This document shows, in pieces, positions 1-7,348 of a stretch of 64,000 bases of DNA (positions are counted from its first letter, which is position 1; each line of letters opens with the position of its first letter). Position numbers and translations under genes: made by a program. This DNA is from Aerococcaceae bacterium DSM 111176. GTDB lineage: Bacteria > Bacillota > Bacilli > Lactobacillales > Aerococcaceae. The stretch covers positions 1 through 64,000 of the forward strand of contig JACBXN010000067.1 of assembly GCA_015863215.1 (NCBI GenBank), read 5' to 3'. The notes beneath the pieces were generated by a model. It was not told the origin of the DNA. It saw nothing but the letters and a program-made list of their open reading frames with translations, and ran no database searches.

Positions 1-22
1 ACTCGCAATACTACTAGATAAT

Positions 23-47
23 CGAGGCTAATAGGCTTCGTTTTTTT
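23..47 (+). terminator. Rho-independent terminator
   Basis: Stem CGAGGC/GCTTCG with one G-T pair and loop TAATAG, followed by seven T residues. It probably ends a plus-strand transcription unit that lies before the window. Confidence 0.6.
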
Positions 48-82
48 ATTTGTATGCCAATATTAATTTTAATCAACAAAAT

Positions 83-149
83 ACCCGAGTTGAATGAGCT
101 TCAACTCGGGTTTGTCTACGGTCTGAAACGACCTTCGGGTCGTTTTTTT
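83..149 (+). terminator. Tandem hairpins, second one a terminator
   Basis: A perfect 12-bp hairpin (83-94 with 100-111) is followed by AAACGACC/GGTCGTTT (126-133 with 138-145) and a T-run. The second is a textbook terminator. Together with the one at 23-47 it insulates the IS region from whatever lies upstream. Confidence 0.7.
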
Positions 150-202
150 GTTGGTTGGGATTTATGTGGAAGATGTGGGGAGGATCGTGCTGGAGGGATT
201 AT

Positions 203-256
203 TTTAAAATGGTACCCTTGTCAAGGACACAAAACTGATAAAAAACTGCAAATAAT
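203..256 (+). repeat. Left copy of 54-bp inverted repeat
   Basis: The reverse complement of this segment matches 2716-2769 at about 50 of 54 positions. Shared core words include CAAAACTGATAAAAAACTGC here and its complement there. The pair brackets the IS and palindrome-rich region. Confidence 0.8.
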
Positions 257-262
257 AGTGTA

Positions 263-344
263 GCTTGGATTGTTGGAATGGTTGGTAATTTTAATTTAGA
301 TCATTCTCACCCAAAGTGCTGACCAACCGTTCCAACAATCCAAG
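263..344. repeat. Long palindrome abutting the IS end
   Basis: Arms 263-285 and 322-344 are complementary at 22 of 23 positions, around a 36-nt loop. It touches the proposed right end of the insertion sequence directly. It may have been the insertion target, or it may be one more member of the palindromic repeats found in other gaps of this window. Confidence 0.8.
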
Positions 345-396
345 TGGATCAAGCGTCAGCGCGATAGGTGGAGAATTATCGATCAATACTTAACCA

Positions 397-1320
397 TTAT
401 TCCACATCTAATTCCATTTGCCTTGTTTTAGGTAAGGTCGGTGTATCAATTAAATGCGCATAGGGATAGACTCCTGTGTTATAAAAATGGTAGTATTGAC
501 TTGGAGTTAGCTGTGCTAGCCCCTTTTGTGGGCGGTCATAATTGTAATAGTCGATAAAGTCAGTTATGGCCGCTTTAGTTATTTCAAAGTTTTGACAGTA
601 TTTAAATTCAACATTATCTTTTAAAGTCCCAAAGAATGATTCTTGTGGGGCGTTATCCCAACAATTCCCACGACGAGACATGGATTGAATCAACTCGTGG
701 TGCTTCAATAATTGTTGGAATTTAATACTCATAAATTGGCTACCTTGATCTGAATGGATTAAGGTTTCTTTGTTTAGTGAGACTTTGTGCTTCTCAATCA
801 ATTGGTTGACACAATCAGCTACCAAATCGACGGTTTGTTCTTCACTCACCGAAAAAGCGAGTATTTCATTGGTATAAGCATCTTTGATGGTACAGAGATA
901 ACAGGGATTATTTCTATATTTCCCGAAATAGCAGTAAGTGATGTCGGTTAATAATACCTTTCTCGGCCCATAGGCTTTAAATTCACGGTTCACAAAATTG
1001 GGTTGGGCGCGTTCTGCCAGAGCTATCTTTAGTTTAATGCGATGTTTTCTAGGGCGTCTTATTTTCGATTTTAACCCGTATTTCCGCATTAATCGGAGTA
1101 TTTTCTTATGATTCATGACAATATCACGCTGCATCAACATCATCTTAATGGTGCGATAACCTTTAGGGTAACCGCGGTACTGAAAGATATCCAAAATCTC
1201 TTCAAAATCCGCATGATCTTGCCTCTCTCGTTCAATTTGATTGAGTCGCGTATGATTCACCCAGTTATAGTATCCAGAGCGACTCACACCGCATAACTCA
1301 CACATATCTTTAATGGACAA
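397..1320 (-). CDS. IS3-family transposase OrfB, DDE integrase domain
   Basis: Catalytic part of the transposase (307 aa as drawn). An N-terminal helical HTH_21-like segment (Cys-Gly-Val-Ser-Arg-Ser-Gly-Tyr-Tyr) precedes an rve integrase core. The DDE residues are visible in LLTDITYCYF, HSDQGSQF and QESFFGTLK. The drawn start is a TTG without a convincing ribosome site. Reading upstream in the same frame stays open back to the A9G run at 1414-1422, so the product is probably made mainly as an OrfAB fusion by -1 frameshifting. No internal stop or missing catalytic residue is seen. Confidence 0.92.
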   Translation of the reverse strand: MSIKDMCELCGVSRSGYYNWVNHTRLNQIERERQDHADFEEILDIFQYRGYPKGYRTIKMMLMQRDIVMNHKKILRLMRKYGLKSKIRRPRKHRIKLKIALAERAQPNFVNREFKAYGPRKVLLTDITYCYFGKYRNNPCYLCTIKDAYTNEILAFSVSEEQTVDLVADCVNQLIEKHKVSLNKETLIHSDQGSQFMSIKFQQLLKHHELIQSMSRRGNCWDNAPQESFFGTLKDNVEFKYCQNFEITKAAITDFIDYYNYDRPQKGLAQLTPSQYYHFYNTGVYPYAHLIDTPTLPKTRQMELDVE

Positions 1321-1391
1321 TTGATTGTCGGGCTGTTCAGCGATTGAATGGATGAGTGAAAAATAGGCACCTGCTCGATTAATATCGACAA

Positions 1392-1775
1392 TTATTGGCG
1401 GTCTAGCTGCCTCTTTTTTTTTAAGAATGCATTCTCTTGTTTCAATCTTTCAACCTCATCTTCCAGTTCCAGCATTCTTTTAACAGCAGTACTCTCCGCA
1501 GATGGTTCTTTAACCGGCGTAGGCGTTACTAATTTACCTTCTTTGGCATATTTTAATGTTCGATATTTCAGTGCTTGAGCTCTTGATTCTCCCAGGATAC
1601 TGATCGGTGTACCGACATTTTCGAGTGCTTCTTCAAATTCAAACCCATCTTGCATCAATAAAAACAACTGATAATAATATTCCTTCTCATAAGTCAGTTG
1701 TGTTTCTCCCGCTCTTTTGACATAAGGTGACGATTCTAACAGGGCTCTTTCTTCCGCTGTAAATAATTCAGCCAT
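1392..1775 (-). CDS. IS3-family transposase OrfA, DNA-binding helper
   Basis: A 127-aa protein with an N-terminal helix-turn-helix-like region and a C-terminal leucine-zipper-like coiled coil (MLELEDEVERLKQENAFLKK), typical of OrfA proteins that bind the ends and dimerise. The last codons run through nine A residues followed by G. A -1 slip there replaces the terminal RQLDRQ with EAARPPIIVDIN and continues into orfB without a stop. Start ATG at 1775; the upstream sequence is the IS left end. Confidence 0.88.
   Translation of the reverse strand: MAELFTAEERALLESSPYVKRAGETQLTYEKEYYYQLFLLMQDGFEFEEALENVGTPISILGESRAQALKYRTLKYAKEGKLVTPTPVKEPSAESTAVKRMLELEDEVERLKQENAFLKKKRQLDRQ
1413..1423 (-). promoter_or_regulatory. 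Programmed -1 frameshift site (A9G)
   Basis: On the minus strand the orfA reading TTA-AAA-AAA-AAG can slip back one base to AAA-GAG-GCA. I followed that frame codon by codon from here to the TTG at 1320 and found no stop, so it yields an in-frame OrfAB fusion. A-run slippery sites are established for IS3-family elements. Confidence 0.8.
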
Positions 1776-1928
1776 AAACTTTCCTACTTTCTCATTTTAA
1801 TGTCTAGAATAAAATATACTAAAAGATCAGTGTCTAGTAAAATTTCCGATTGAAAGACCGGTGTCTTTGAGTAAATTTTTCTAGAAGACGCGTGTCCAGT
1901 TTATGGGTACCAGTTTATTTTGTGTGGA

Positions 1929-2066
1929 TTATCATTTCGCGGAGATAAACCGTGTGAAATGATAATTTTCAGCTGAATTTTATCATTTCATGTCTACCGG
2001 AGCGTCAAAATGATAATTTTGAGCATTTTATTATCATTTCAATCCATAATTCATTTCAAAATGATA
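1929..2066. repeat. Palindromic tandem array, 3 units, 51-bp period
   Basis: TTATCATTTC begins at 1929, 1980 and 2031, exactly 51 bp apart. Each copy is followed about 18 nt later by its complement (around 1956, 2007 and 2058). The arms are conserved and the spacers differ. No coding potential. Confidence 0.9.
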
Positions 2067-2076
2067 ATTCATACAC

Positions 2077-2096
2077 TGGACACATGTCTTCTAGAA
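2077..2096 (+). repeat. Solo copy of the IS end sequence
   Basis: TGGACACATGTCTTCTAGAA matches the IS left tip (minus strand from 1898) at 18 of 20 positions, in inverted orientation. It is probably the relic of a second insertion or of an IS-driven deletion. Confidence 0.65.
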
Positions 2097-2196
2097 GATA
2101 ATTAGACTAGACATTCAATTGTATAGAAACTACTAACTCAGCTCACTCATAATTCCCAGTCCTCCCATCCCAAAACAAACTGCGGGATTCAATTCC

Positions 2197-2345
2197 GTCA
2201 ATTTCTCCAGAAATTGACTTCCGCCTTTTTTGAATGACACTTTTCGACTTAAGGCGAAAAGTACATTTGATATAAGGAGGCTTTTCGCTTAACGAAAAGC
2301 GACATCATCACTCAAAGAGGTAGAGTCGCTGAGGCGACTCTATTC
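2197..2345 (-). repeat. Three-hairpin dispersed element, copy A (inverted)
   Basis: Contains the hairpins GTCAATTTC..GAAATTGAC (2197-2218), CTTTTCG..CGAAAAG (2240-2261), GCTTTTCG..CGAAAAGC (2280-2300) and GAGTCGC..GCGACTC (2323-2340). Read on the minus strand the order matches copies B, C and E. The middle hairpin has a different stem and is doubled. The array at 1929-2066 lies on its 3' side. Confidence 0.85.
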
Positions 2346-2439
2346 GAATTCCATTGTTTGTTGTAGGAATACCATAAATATAGATTAATTGGGAAGTTGG
2401 GATGATTTGCAGTGGTGAAAGTGGACTTAACGCGGTATA

Positions 2440-2706
2440 TTTTCTTAACGCTGCGCATCTAGCTGAGTTAAGAAAACTTTAGGCCTTATATTTTCTTAAC
2501 GATGGGCAATCGGCTGAGTTGAGAAAACTTTATGTTGTATATTTTCTAAACGATGGGCAATCGGCTGAGTTGAGAAATCTTTATGTTGTATATTTTCTAA
2601 ACGATGGGTAATCGGCTGAGTTGAGAAAACTTTTTTCTTTAAATTTACTTAACGATGGGCAACCGGCTGAGTTAAGAAAACTTTAGGTTGTATATTTTCT
2701 TTAAAC
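2440..2706. repeat. Palindromic tandem array, 5-6 units, 51-bp period
   Basis: TTTTCTTAAC or a close variant starts at 2440, 2491, 2542, 2593, 2644 and 2695, each exactly 51 bp apart. Each of the first five is followed by the complementary arm GTTAAGAAAA or GTTGAGAAAA. The spacer carries a conserved GATGGGCAATCGGCTGA-like core. The sixth unit is truncated. Confidence 0.92.
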
Positions 2707-2715
2707 TATCCCATT

Positions 2716-2769
2716 ATAATTTGCAGTTTTTTATCAGTTTTGTGTCCTTGATAAGGGGAGCATTTTAAA
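2716..2769 (-). repeat. Right copy of 54-bp inverted repeat
   Basis: Inverted partner of 203-256, with about four mismatches. Nothing between here and crtN suggests that another IS begins at this point. Confidence 0.8.
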
Positions 2770-2899
2770 CGCTTACTATGGAAAGTAATTGAACAAAACT
2801 AATAATGCATGTATTGAGAAGTTAGAAAATAAAATAATCAACTTACTCAGGCGTTAATTCTTGATTTTTCCTTCTATAAATGATATTTTTTAATCATAC

Positions 2900-2913
2900 T
2901 TATCAGGTGATAA
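2900..2913. promoter_or_regulatory. Palindrome upstream of crtN, possible operator
   Basis: TTATCA-GG-TGATAA has perfect 6-bp arms 35 bp before the crtN start codon. It could be a site for the TetR protein encoded at 5432, but no second copy was found in front of the other crt genes, so the assignment is weak. Confidence 0.3.
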
Positions 2914-2947
2914 AAAATTGATAGATTGATAAAAGGAGATTCAAAAA

Positions 2948-4441
2948 ATGAAAAAAGTGAGTGTGATAGGAGCAGGGACAGCTGGTTTAGCTGCTGCTGT
3001 TCGTCTTCAAACAGAAGGATATGACGTACATCTATACGAAAAAAATTCTAAAATTGGCGGTAAAATGTTTCAAATTAATGAAGAAGGTTATCGTTTTGAC
3101 GTGGGACCGACAATTGTCATGACACCAGACATTTATAATGAAGTATTTGAGTATGCCGGCAGAGATCCAAAAGACTACATTCCGATGCAAAAACTAGATC
3201 CAATGATTGGTGTGACGTATAGAGATGGTAAAAAATTTAATTTATCGAATGATTTTGTTGAATTAATTAAATTATTAGAAGAAGAATCTGAAGAAGATAC
3301 TTCAGGATTTATCAAATATATGTCTAATATCTATGAAAGATACTTGGTTGCCAAAAATAAAATATTGAATCGCTCATATCGTAGTCTTGGAGAATTTATC
3401 AATCCTAAAAGTTTACTCGATATATACAGACTTAAGACTTTTGATAATGCCTATAATGAAATGGGTAAATTTATAAAAAATGATTACTTGAAAAAAATGT
3501 TTGCTTTCCAAACTCTATATATTGGTATTTCTCCGCATAGCGGACCATCTTTATATAATATGATTCCCATGTTAGAAATGTTCTATGGAATATGGCATAT
3601 CAAAGGTGGCATGTATTCAATGGCTAAAGGTATGGCCGATTTATTTGAAGAACTTGGTGGGACCATTCACTTGAATGCACCGGTTGAAGAAATTTTGATT
3701 GAAGACAAAGAAGCTAAAGGTATACGTGTAAATGGTGAAGAAATTCTATCTGATTACACGATGGTGAATGCTGACTTCCCTTATACAATGACAAATTTGA
3801 TTCCAAATGAAAAAGATAGAGGAAAATATACCGATAAAAAAGTAAATAATATGGAGTACTCTTGTTCATGTTTTATTTTATATTTAGGTGTAGATAAAGC
3901 ATATCCAACCGAAGCAGTACATACTTTCCATATTGCCGATGACTTTGACCGAAATATCTCAGACATTTTTGATGCAGGTGTTTTACCAGAAGATCCTTCG
4001 ATTTATGTCTTTAATGTTTCACAAGTGGACAAATCATTATCACCAGAAGATAGAGATTCTCTATATGTTTTAGTTCCGGTACCTGAATTATCACTCTTTG
4101 ATGAATGGACAGAAGAAACGATTCAAAATTACCGTGAAAAAGTGCTAAATATCCTAACAGATATTGAACCTTTCCAAGATATTAAAGAACATATTCGTTA
4201 TGAGTCAATTTATACGCCAAAAATGTTTGAAGAAAATTTTAATGCTTATAATGGCGCAACATTTGGATTAAGACCGTCATTATTCCAGAGTGCTTATTTC
4301 CGTCCACACAATAAATTTGATTATGCAGATAACTTATATTTCTGTGGAAGTAGTATTCATCCTGGTGCTGGTGTACCTACTGTATTACAAAGTGCAAAAC
4401 TATCAGTTGAGGAGTTGTTAAAAGATGATAGGGAAAAATAA
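2948..4441 (+). CDS. crtN: Dehydrosqualene (diapophytoene) desaturase CrtN
   Basis: FAD-dependent desaturase that converts colourless 4,4'-diapophytoene to yellow 4,4'-diaponeurosporene, a membrane-associated C30 carotenoid step. The 497-aa length is normal. The N-terminal dinucleotide motif (VIGAGTAGLAAA, with LYEKNSKIGGK following) and the C-terminal HPGAGVPTVLQSAK FAD segment are intact. ATG preceded by AAAGGAG with suitable spacing. The next gene, crtM, overlaps its end by 17 bp, so the two are translationally linked. It resembles CrtN more than CrtP because of its partner CrtM and because a second, CrtP-like paralogue sits at 8513. Confidence 0.93.
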   Translation: MKKVSVIGAGTAGLAAAVRLQTEGYDVHLYEKNSKIGGKMFQINEEGYRFDVGPTIVMTPDIYNEVFEYAGRDPKDYIPMQKLDPMIGVTYRDGKKFNLSNDFVELIKLLEEESEEDTSGFIKYMSNIYERYLVAKNKILNRSYRSLGEFINPKSLLDIYRLKTFDNAYNEMGKFIKNDYLKKMFAFQTLYIGISPHSGPSLYNMIPMLEMFYGIWHIKGGMYSMAKGMADLFEELGGTIHLNAPVEEILIEDKEAKGIRVNGEEILSDYTMVNADFPYTMTNLIPNEKDRGKYTDKKVNNMEYSCSCFILYLGVDKAYPTEAVHTFHIADDFDRNISDIFDAGVLPEDPSIYVFNVSQVDKSLSPEDRDSLYVLVPVPELSLFDEWTEETIQNYREKVLNILTDIEPFQDIKEHIRYESIYTPKMFEENFNAYNGATFGLRPSLFQSAYFRPHNKFDYADNLYFCGSSIHPGAGVPTVLQSAKLSVEELLKDDREK

Positions 4442-5297
4442 AATAAATCCTGACTTTCAAAAACATAAAGCGGATTTTACTTATTGTGAGAAGATTATCA
4501 AGAAGCATTCAAAGACATTTTATGCAGCTTTTTCTACATTACCAGATCAAGAAGCGATGGCTGTGTATGCAATTTATGCCTTCTGTCGTAAAGCAGATGA
4601 TATTGTCGATGAAGAAATGAACGAAGCAGGACTTAAAAAGTTACACCAACAATTAGAGCTGTTTGAAAAAGGAGAAGAGCCTGACCATCCAATATGGCGA
4701 GCTTTAAGAGTTGTATTTGATACTTATAAAATGGATATTGCTCCTTTTTACGATATGATTACTGGCCAAAAAATGGATTTATCCTTTCAACAACCTGAAA
4801 CACAAAAAGATTTAGAAAATTATAGTTATTATGTTGCTGGAAGTGTTGGGTTAATGATGTTACCGTTGTTGACTGATAAACCTGAAGATTATCAAAAACA
4901 TGCGATTGCATTAGGAACTGCGATGCAAATTACAAATATTCTCCGTGATATAGGTGAAGATCTAGAAAACGGGAGAGTTTATCTACCCAAAGCTATGATG
5001 GAAAAATATGGCTATACTTTTGAAATGTTAGAAAGTAAAACGATTAACACCAATTTTATTGATTTATGGGAATATGAGGCAAAGCAAGCGGAAGACTATT
5101 ATCAAGAGTCTTTAAACTTAGTTTACAATATGAACAAAGAAGCAAAAAAACCATTATTACTTTCTATATTACTTTACAGAGAAATTTTAAATGCCGTCCG
5201 CTTAAATGACTATCAGTGTTTTAATAAGCGAAATGCGGTAAGTAAAAGAAGAAAAGTTGAGTTGCTACGACAAGCAGATGAAATGTTAAAGAAATAG
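4425..5297 (+). CDS. crtM: Dehydrosqualene synthase CrtM
   Basis: Head-to-head condensation of two farnesyl diphosphates to 4,4'-diapophytoene, the first committed step of the C30 carotenoid pathway. 290 aa, squalene/phytoene synthase fold. Both Asp-rich Mg-diphosphate motifs are visible: RKADDIVDE in the N-terminal third and DIGEDLENGRVYLP in the middle. The GGAG at 4411-4414 inside crtN positions the ATG at 4425, so the overlap looks genuine. With crtN it forms the core of the pigment pathway. No dedicated FPP synthase is nearby, so FPP must come from the housekeeping isoprenoid pool. Confidence 0.94.
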   Translation: MIGKNKINPDFQKHKADFTYCEKIIKKHSKTFYAAFSTLPDQEAMAVYAIYAFCRKADDIVDEEMNEAGLKKLHQQLELFEKGEEPDHPIWRALRVVFDTYKMDIAPFYDMITGQKMDLSFQQPETQKDLENYSYYVAGSVGLMMLPLLTDKPEDYQKHAIALGTAMQITNILRDIGEDLENGRVYLPKAMMEKYGYTFEMLESKTINTNFIDLWEYEAKQAEDYYQESLNLVYNMNKEAKKPLLLSILLYREILNAVRLNDYQCFNKRNAVSKRRKVELLRQADEMLKK

Positions 5298-5431
5298 AAT
5301 AATTATTAATTTGATCATTGGAAATAATTAATCAAAGCGATTACTAAAATCAATTGAGAATTAGTGGAAGTATTAATTGATTTAGCTGATTAATAATCAT
5401 CACTTGCCCTTAAGGAGACTGAGGTGTTTAT

Positions 5432-6013
5432 GTGTTACAAAAAAGAATGACAACCAAAGAAATTATTCTAAATGTATCGAGAGCTTTATTTATGGAAAAA
5501 GGTTTTCTAGCTACATCTACGCGGGAAATTGCAATTAACGCGGGGATTACACAACCAAATTTGTATCACTATTTTAAAACGAAAGAAGATATTTACATTG
5601 CTGTATTAGAAAAATTATCGCATGAAAAAAAAGAAGAATTAAATAAAATGGTTGAAGATACTTCGGAGTCTTTATATGCGAGTTTATTAAAAATCTTAAA
5701 TTATTTACGTGAAAATCATCCAGCTAATTTTTCAATTATGAGTCATGATATGACGCATGAAATTTCAGAAGAGAATCATAAATATTTGTATCAACTTTGG
5801 CAAACGTCTTATGTCCAGCCATTAGTTAAATTATTTAATCGTTATGAAACCGAGAATAGTATTTTTAATTCTAATGAATTAGCCCGTTACTTTTATTCCA
5901 TAATTGCTCCTTTTATTCAGAAAGAGAATCGCTTTTATAATAAAGTCAGTTCAGAAAAAATCCTTTATATATTTGTCTATGGCATTTTATATAGTGATGA
6001 AAAGGAGCATTAA
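5432..6013 (+). CDS. TetR/AcrR-family transcriptional regulator
   Basis: 193 aa. The N-terminal HTH (about residues 10-55) has the family signature: ILNVSRALFMEKGF, then TSTREIAINAGITQPNLYHYF. The ligand-binding C-terminal half matches nothing I can name. The GTG at 5432 is used as start; an in-frame ATG at 5447 is an alternative. Only 27 bp separate it from uvsE, so the two are probably co-transcribed. Its position inside the carotenoid cluster suggests it controls crt and/or uvsE expression, but this is inference. The ligand is unknown. Confidence 0.88.
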   Translation: MLQKRMTTKEIILNVSRALFMEKGFLATSTREIAINAGITQPNLYHYFKTKEDIYIAVLEKLSHEKKEELNKMVEDTSESLYASLLKILNYLRENHPANFSIMSHDMTHEISEENHKYLYQLWQTSYVQPLVKLFNRYETENSIFNSNELARYFYSIIAPFIQKENRFYNKVSSEKILYIFVYGILYSDEKEH

Positions 6014-6040
6014 TTTTTAAAACGTGAAGGAGAGAATAAA

Positions 6041-7303
6041 ATGAAAATTGGCTATGCTTGTTTAGTTGTTGGCGTCCCTGATACAACAATGAAAACAACA
6101 CGAAAAAACAACGCAACGAGTAAAAGGTTAACCGAGTTAATTGAACATAATTTAAATTCGATGGAAAACATGCTGGATTATTCAATAGAAAATGGCATCC
6201 AGATGTACCGGATAAGTTCTGATATTATACCTTTTGGTTCAGATTATGAGACAAATCAATTGGACTGGAGCAATTTATTTCAGGATAAATTTAATCAGTT
6301 ATCAAAAATAATTAAAGAAAATAATGTCCGAGTATCAATGCATCCTGGTCAATATACCGTCTTAAATTCACCAAATGAAGCAGTCGTTACTCGAGCCATT
6401 CAAGATTTGGAATATCACACGACTTTTCTAGATAATTTAGAAGTAGATGCTAGTCACAAGATTATCTTGCATATAGGTGGTGTTTATGGAGATAAGGAAG
6501 CTGCGAAAAAACGATTTGTTGAAAATTATGAAAAATTATCTCCAGCTATCAAAAGTCGATTGATTATAGAAAATGATGACCGCTTGTACACAATTTCAGA
6601 TGTATTAGAAATTAGCAAACAAACAGGTGCTCCGGTAGTATATGACAATTTACATAATGCTTGTAATCCAAGTGACCCAGGTGTGACGGATGCTGAATGG
6701 ATTGCTTTTGCAAAAGAGACATGGAAGGAAGCGGATGGGCCCATGAAAATTCATTATTCTCAACAAAGAGAGAATGCAAGATTAGGGGCACATACTCAAA
6801 CTATTTATATTCAGCCTTTTATGGATTTTTATGAAGAAGTTTCTCCATTAGATGTAGATATTATGTTAGAAGTAAAAGATAAGAACTTGTCCGCTACTAA
6901 AGCGAATTTAGCAACTTCAAATAATCCAGATATTCATGACCTCGAAAAAGAATGGGCACGCTATAAATATTTAGTGTTAAGTCATTCAGCAAAGCACTAT
7001 CAAGCCATTCGTACTTTACTTAAAGATAAATCTAATTATCCGGTCATACATTTTTATACGTTGATTGAAGAAGCATTAGACATTAATCCTGATAAAAATA
7101 CTGAACTCAATGGAGTAGATCATGTGTGGGGACATTTAAAGAAACGAGTTTCTGAAAAAGAAGCAACAAAATTTCAAACAATGAAAGAGCAATGGTTGGA
7201 AGACAAGATTACCATTGCTCGTTTAAAAAACAGGCTCAAAAAATTGGCAATTAAATATAAGGAACAGTATTTACAACAGTCACTTTATTTCTTTATTGAT
7301 TAA
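6041..7303 (+). CDS. uvsE: UV damage endonuclease UvsE with C-terminal DUF1722-like domain
   Basis: UvsE/UVDE enzymes nick DNA 5' of UV photoproducts and abasic sites to start alternative excision repair. Residues 1 to about 285 show the TIM-barrel signatures, including MKIGYACLVVGVP, MHPGQYTVLNSP, LHIGGVYGDK, IIENDDR and VYDNLHNACNP. The protein is about 100 residues longer than the roughly 300-aa classical form. Residues from about 308 to 420, beginning YKYLVLSHSAKHYQ, resemble DUF1722 (YbgA), a domain found beside photolyase genes in other bacteria. AAGGAGAG lies just before the ATG. Placement among pigment genes suggests a photoprotection module. Confidence 0.92.
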   Translation: MKIGYACLVVGVPDTTMKTTRKNNATSKRLTELIEHNLNSMENMLDYSIENGIQMYRISSDIIPFGSDYETNQLDWSNLFQDKFNQLSKIIKENNVRVSMHPGQYTVLNSPNEAVVTRAIQDLEYHTTFLDNLEVDASHKIILHIGGVYGDKEAAKKRFVENYEKLSPAIKSRLIIENDDRLYTISDVLEISKQTGAPVVYDNLHNACNPSDPGVTDAEWIAFAKETWKEADGPMKIHYSQQRENARLGAHTQTIYIQPFMDFYEEVSPLDVDIMLEVKDKNLSATKANLATSNNPDIHDLEKEWARYKYLVLSHSAKHYQAIRTLLKDKSNYPVIHFYTLIEEALDINPDKNTELNGVDHVWGHLKKRVSEKEATKFQTMKEQWLEDKITIARLKNRLKKLAIKYKEQYLQQSLYFFID

Positions 7304-7348
7304 TTTATTGACGAAGGTAAAACAAAAGGCGTTGGATGATTGCTTAAC

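Larger units (their letters stand above)
345..1898 (-). mobile_element. IS3-family insertion sequence
   Basis: A roughly 1.55-kb element carrying orfA and orfB on the minus strand, the usual size and plan for IS3-family elements. The left end (minus strand, from 1898 inward) reads TGGACACGCGTCTTCTAG. Two related words, AAGACACCGGTCTT and TAGACACTGATCTT, follow inward at roughly 30-bp spacing and look like transposase binding sites. The right end is placed at TGGATCAAGCGTC (345) because it resembles the left tip, but the match is imperfect and I see no target duplication, so this boundary is uncertain. The transposase frames look intact, so the element could be active. Confidence 0.65.

Noticed and set aside
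54-263. 69-codon open frame at the left edge
   Set aside because: It runs straight through two hairpins/terminators and the 54-bp inverted repeat; no ribosome site and no family resemblance.
2440-2706. CRISPR array
   Set aside because: Regular spacing suggested it, but both the repeats and the spacers are conserved, units are inverted repeats, and no cas gene is in the window.
5298-5431. Operator for the TetR regulator between crtM and tetR
   Set aside because: Several ATTAAT-type words occur but no clean palindrome shared with the crtN or crtP upstream regions was found.
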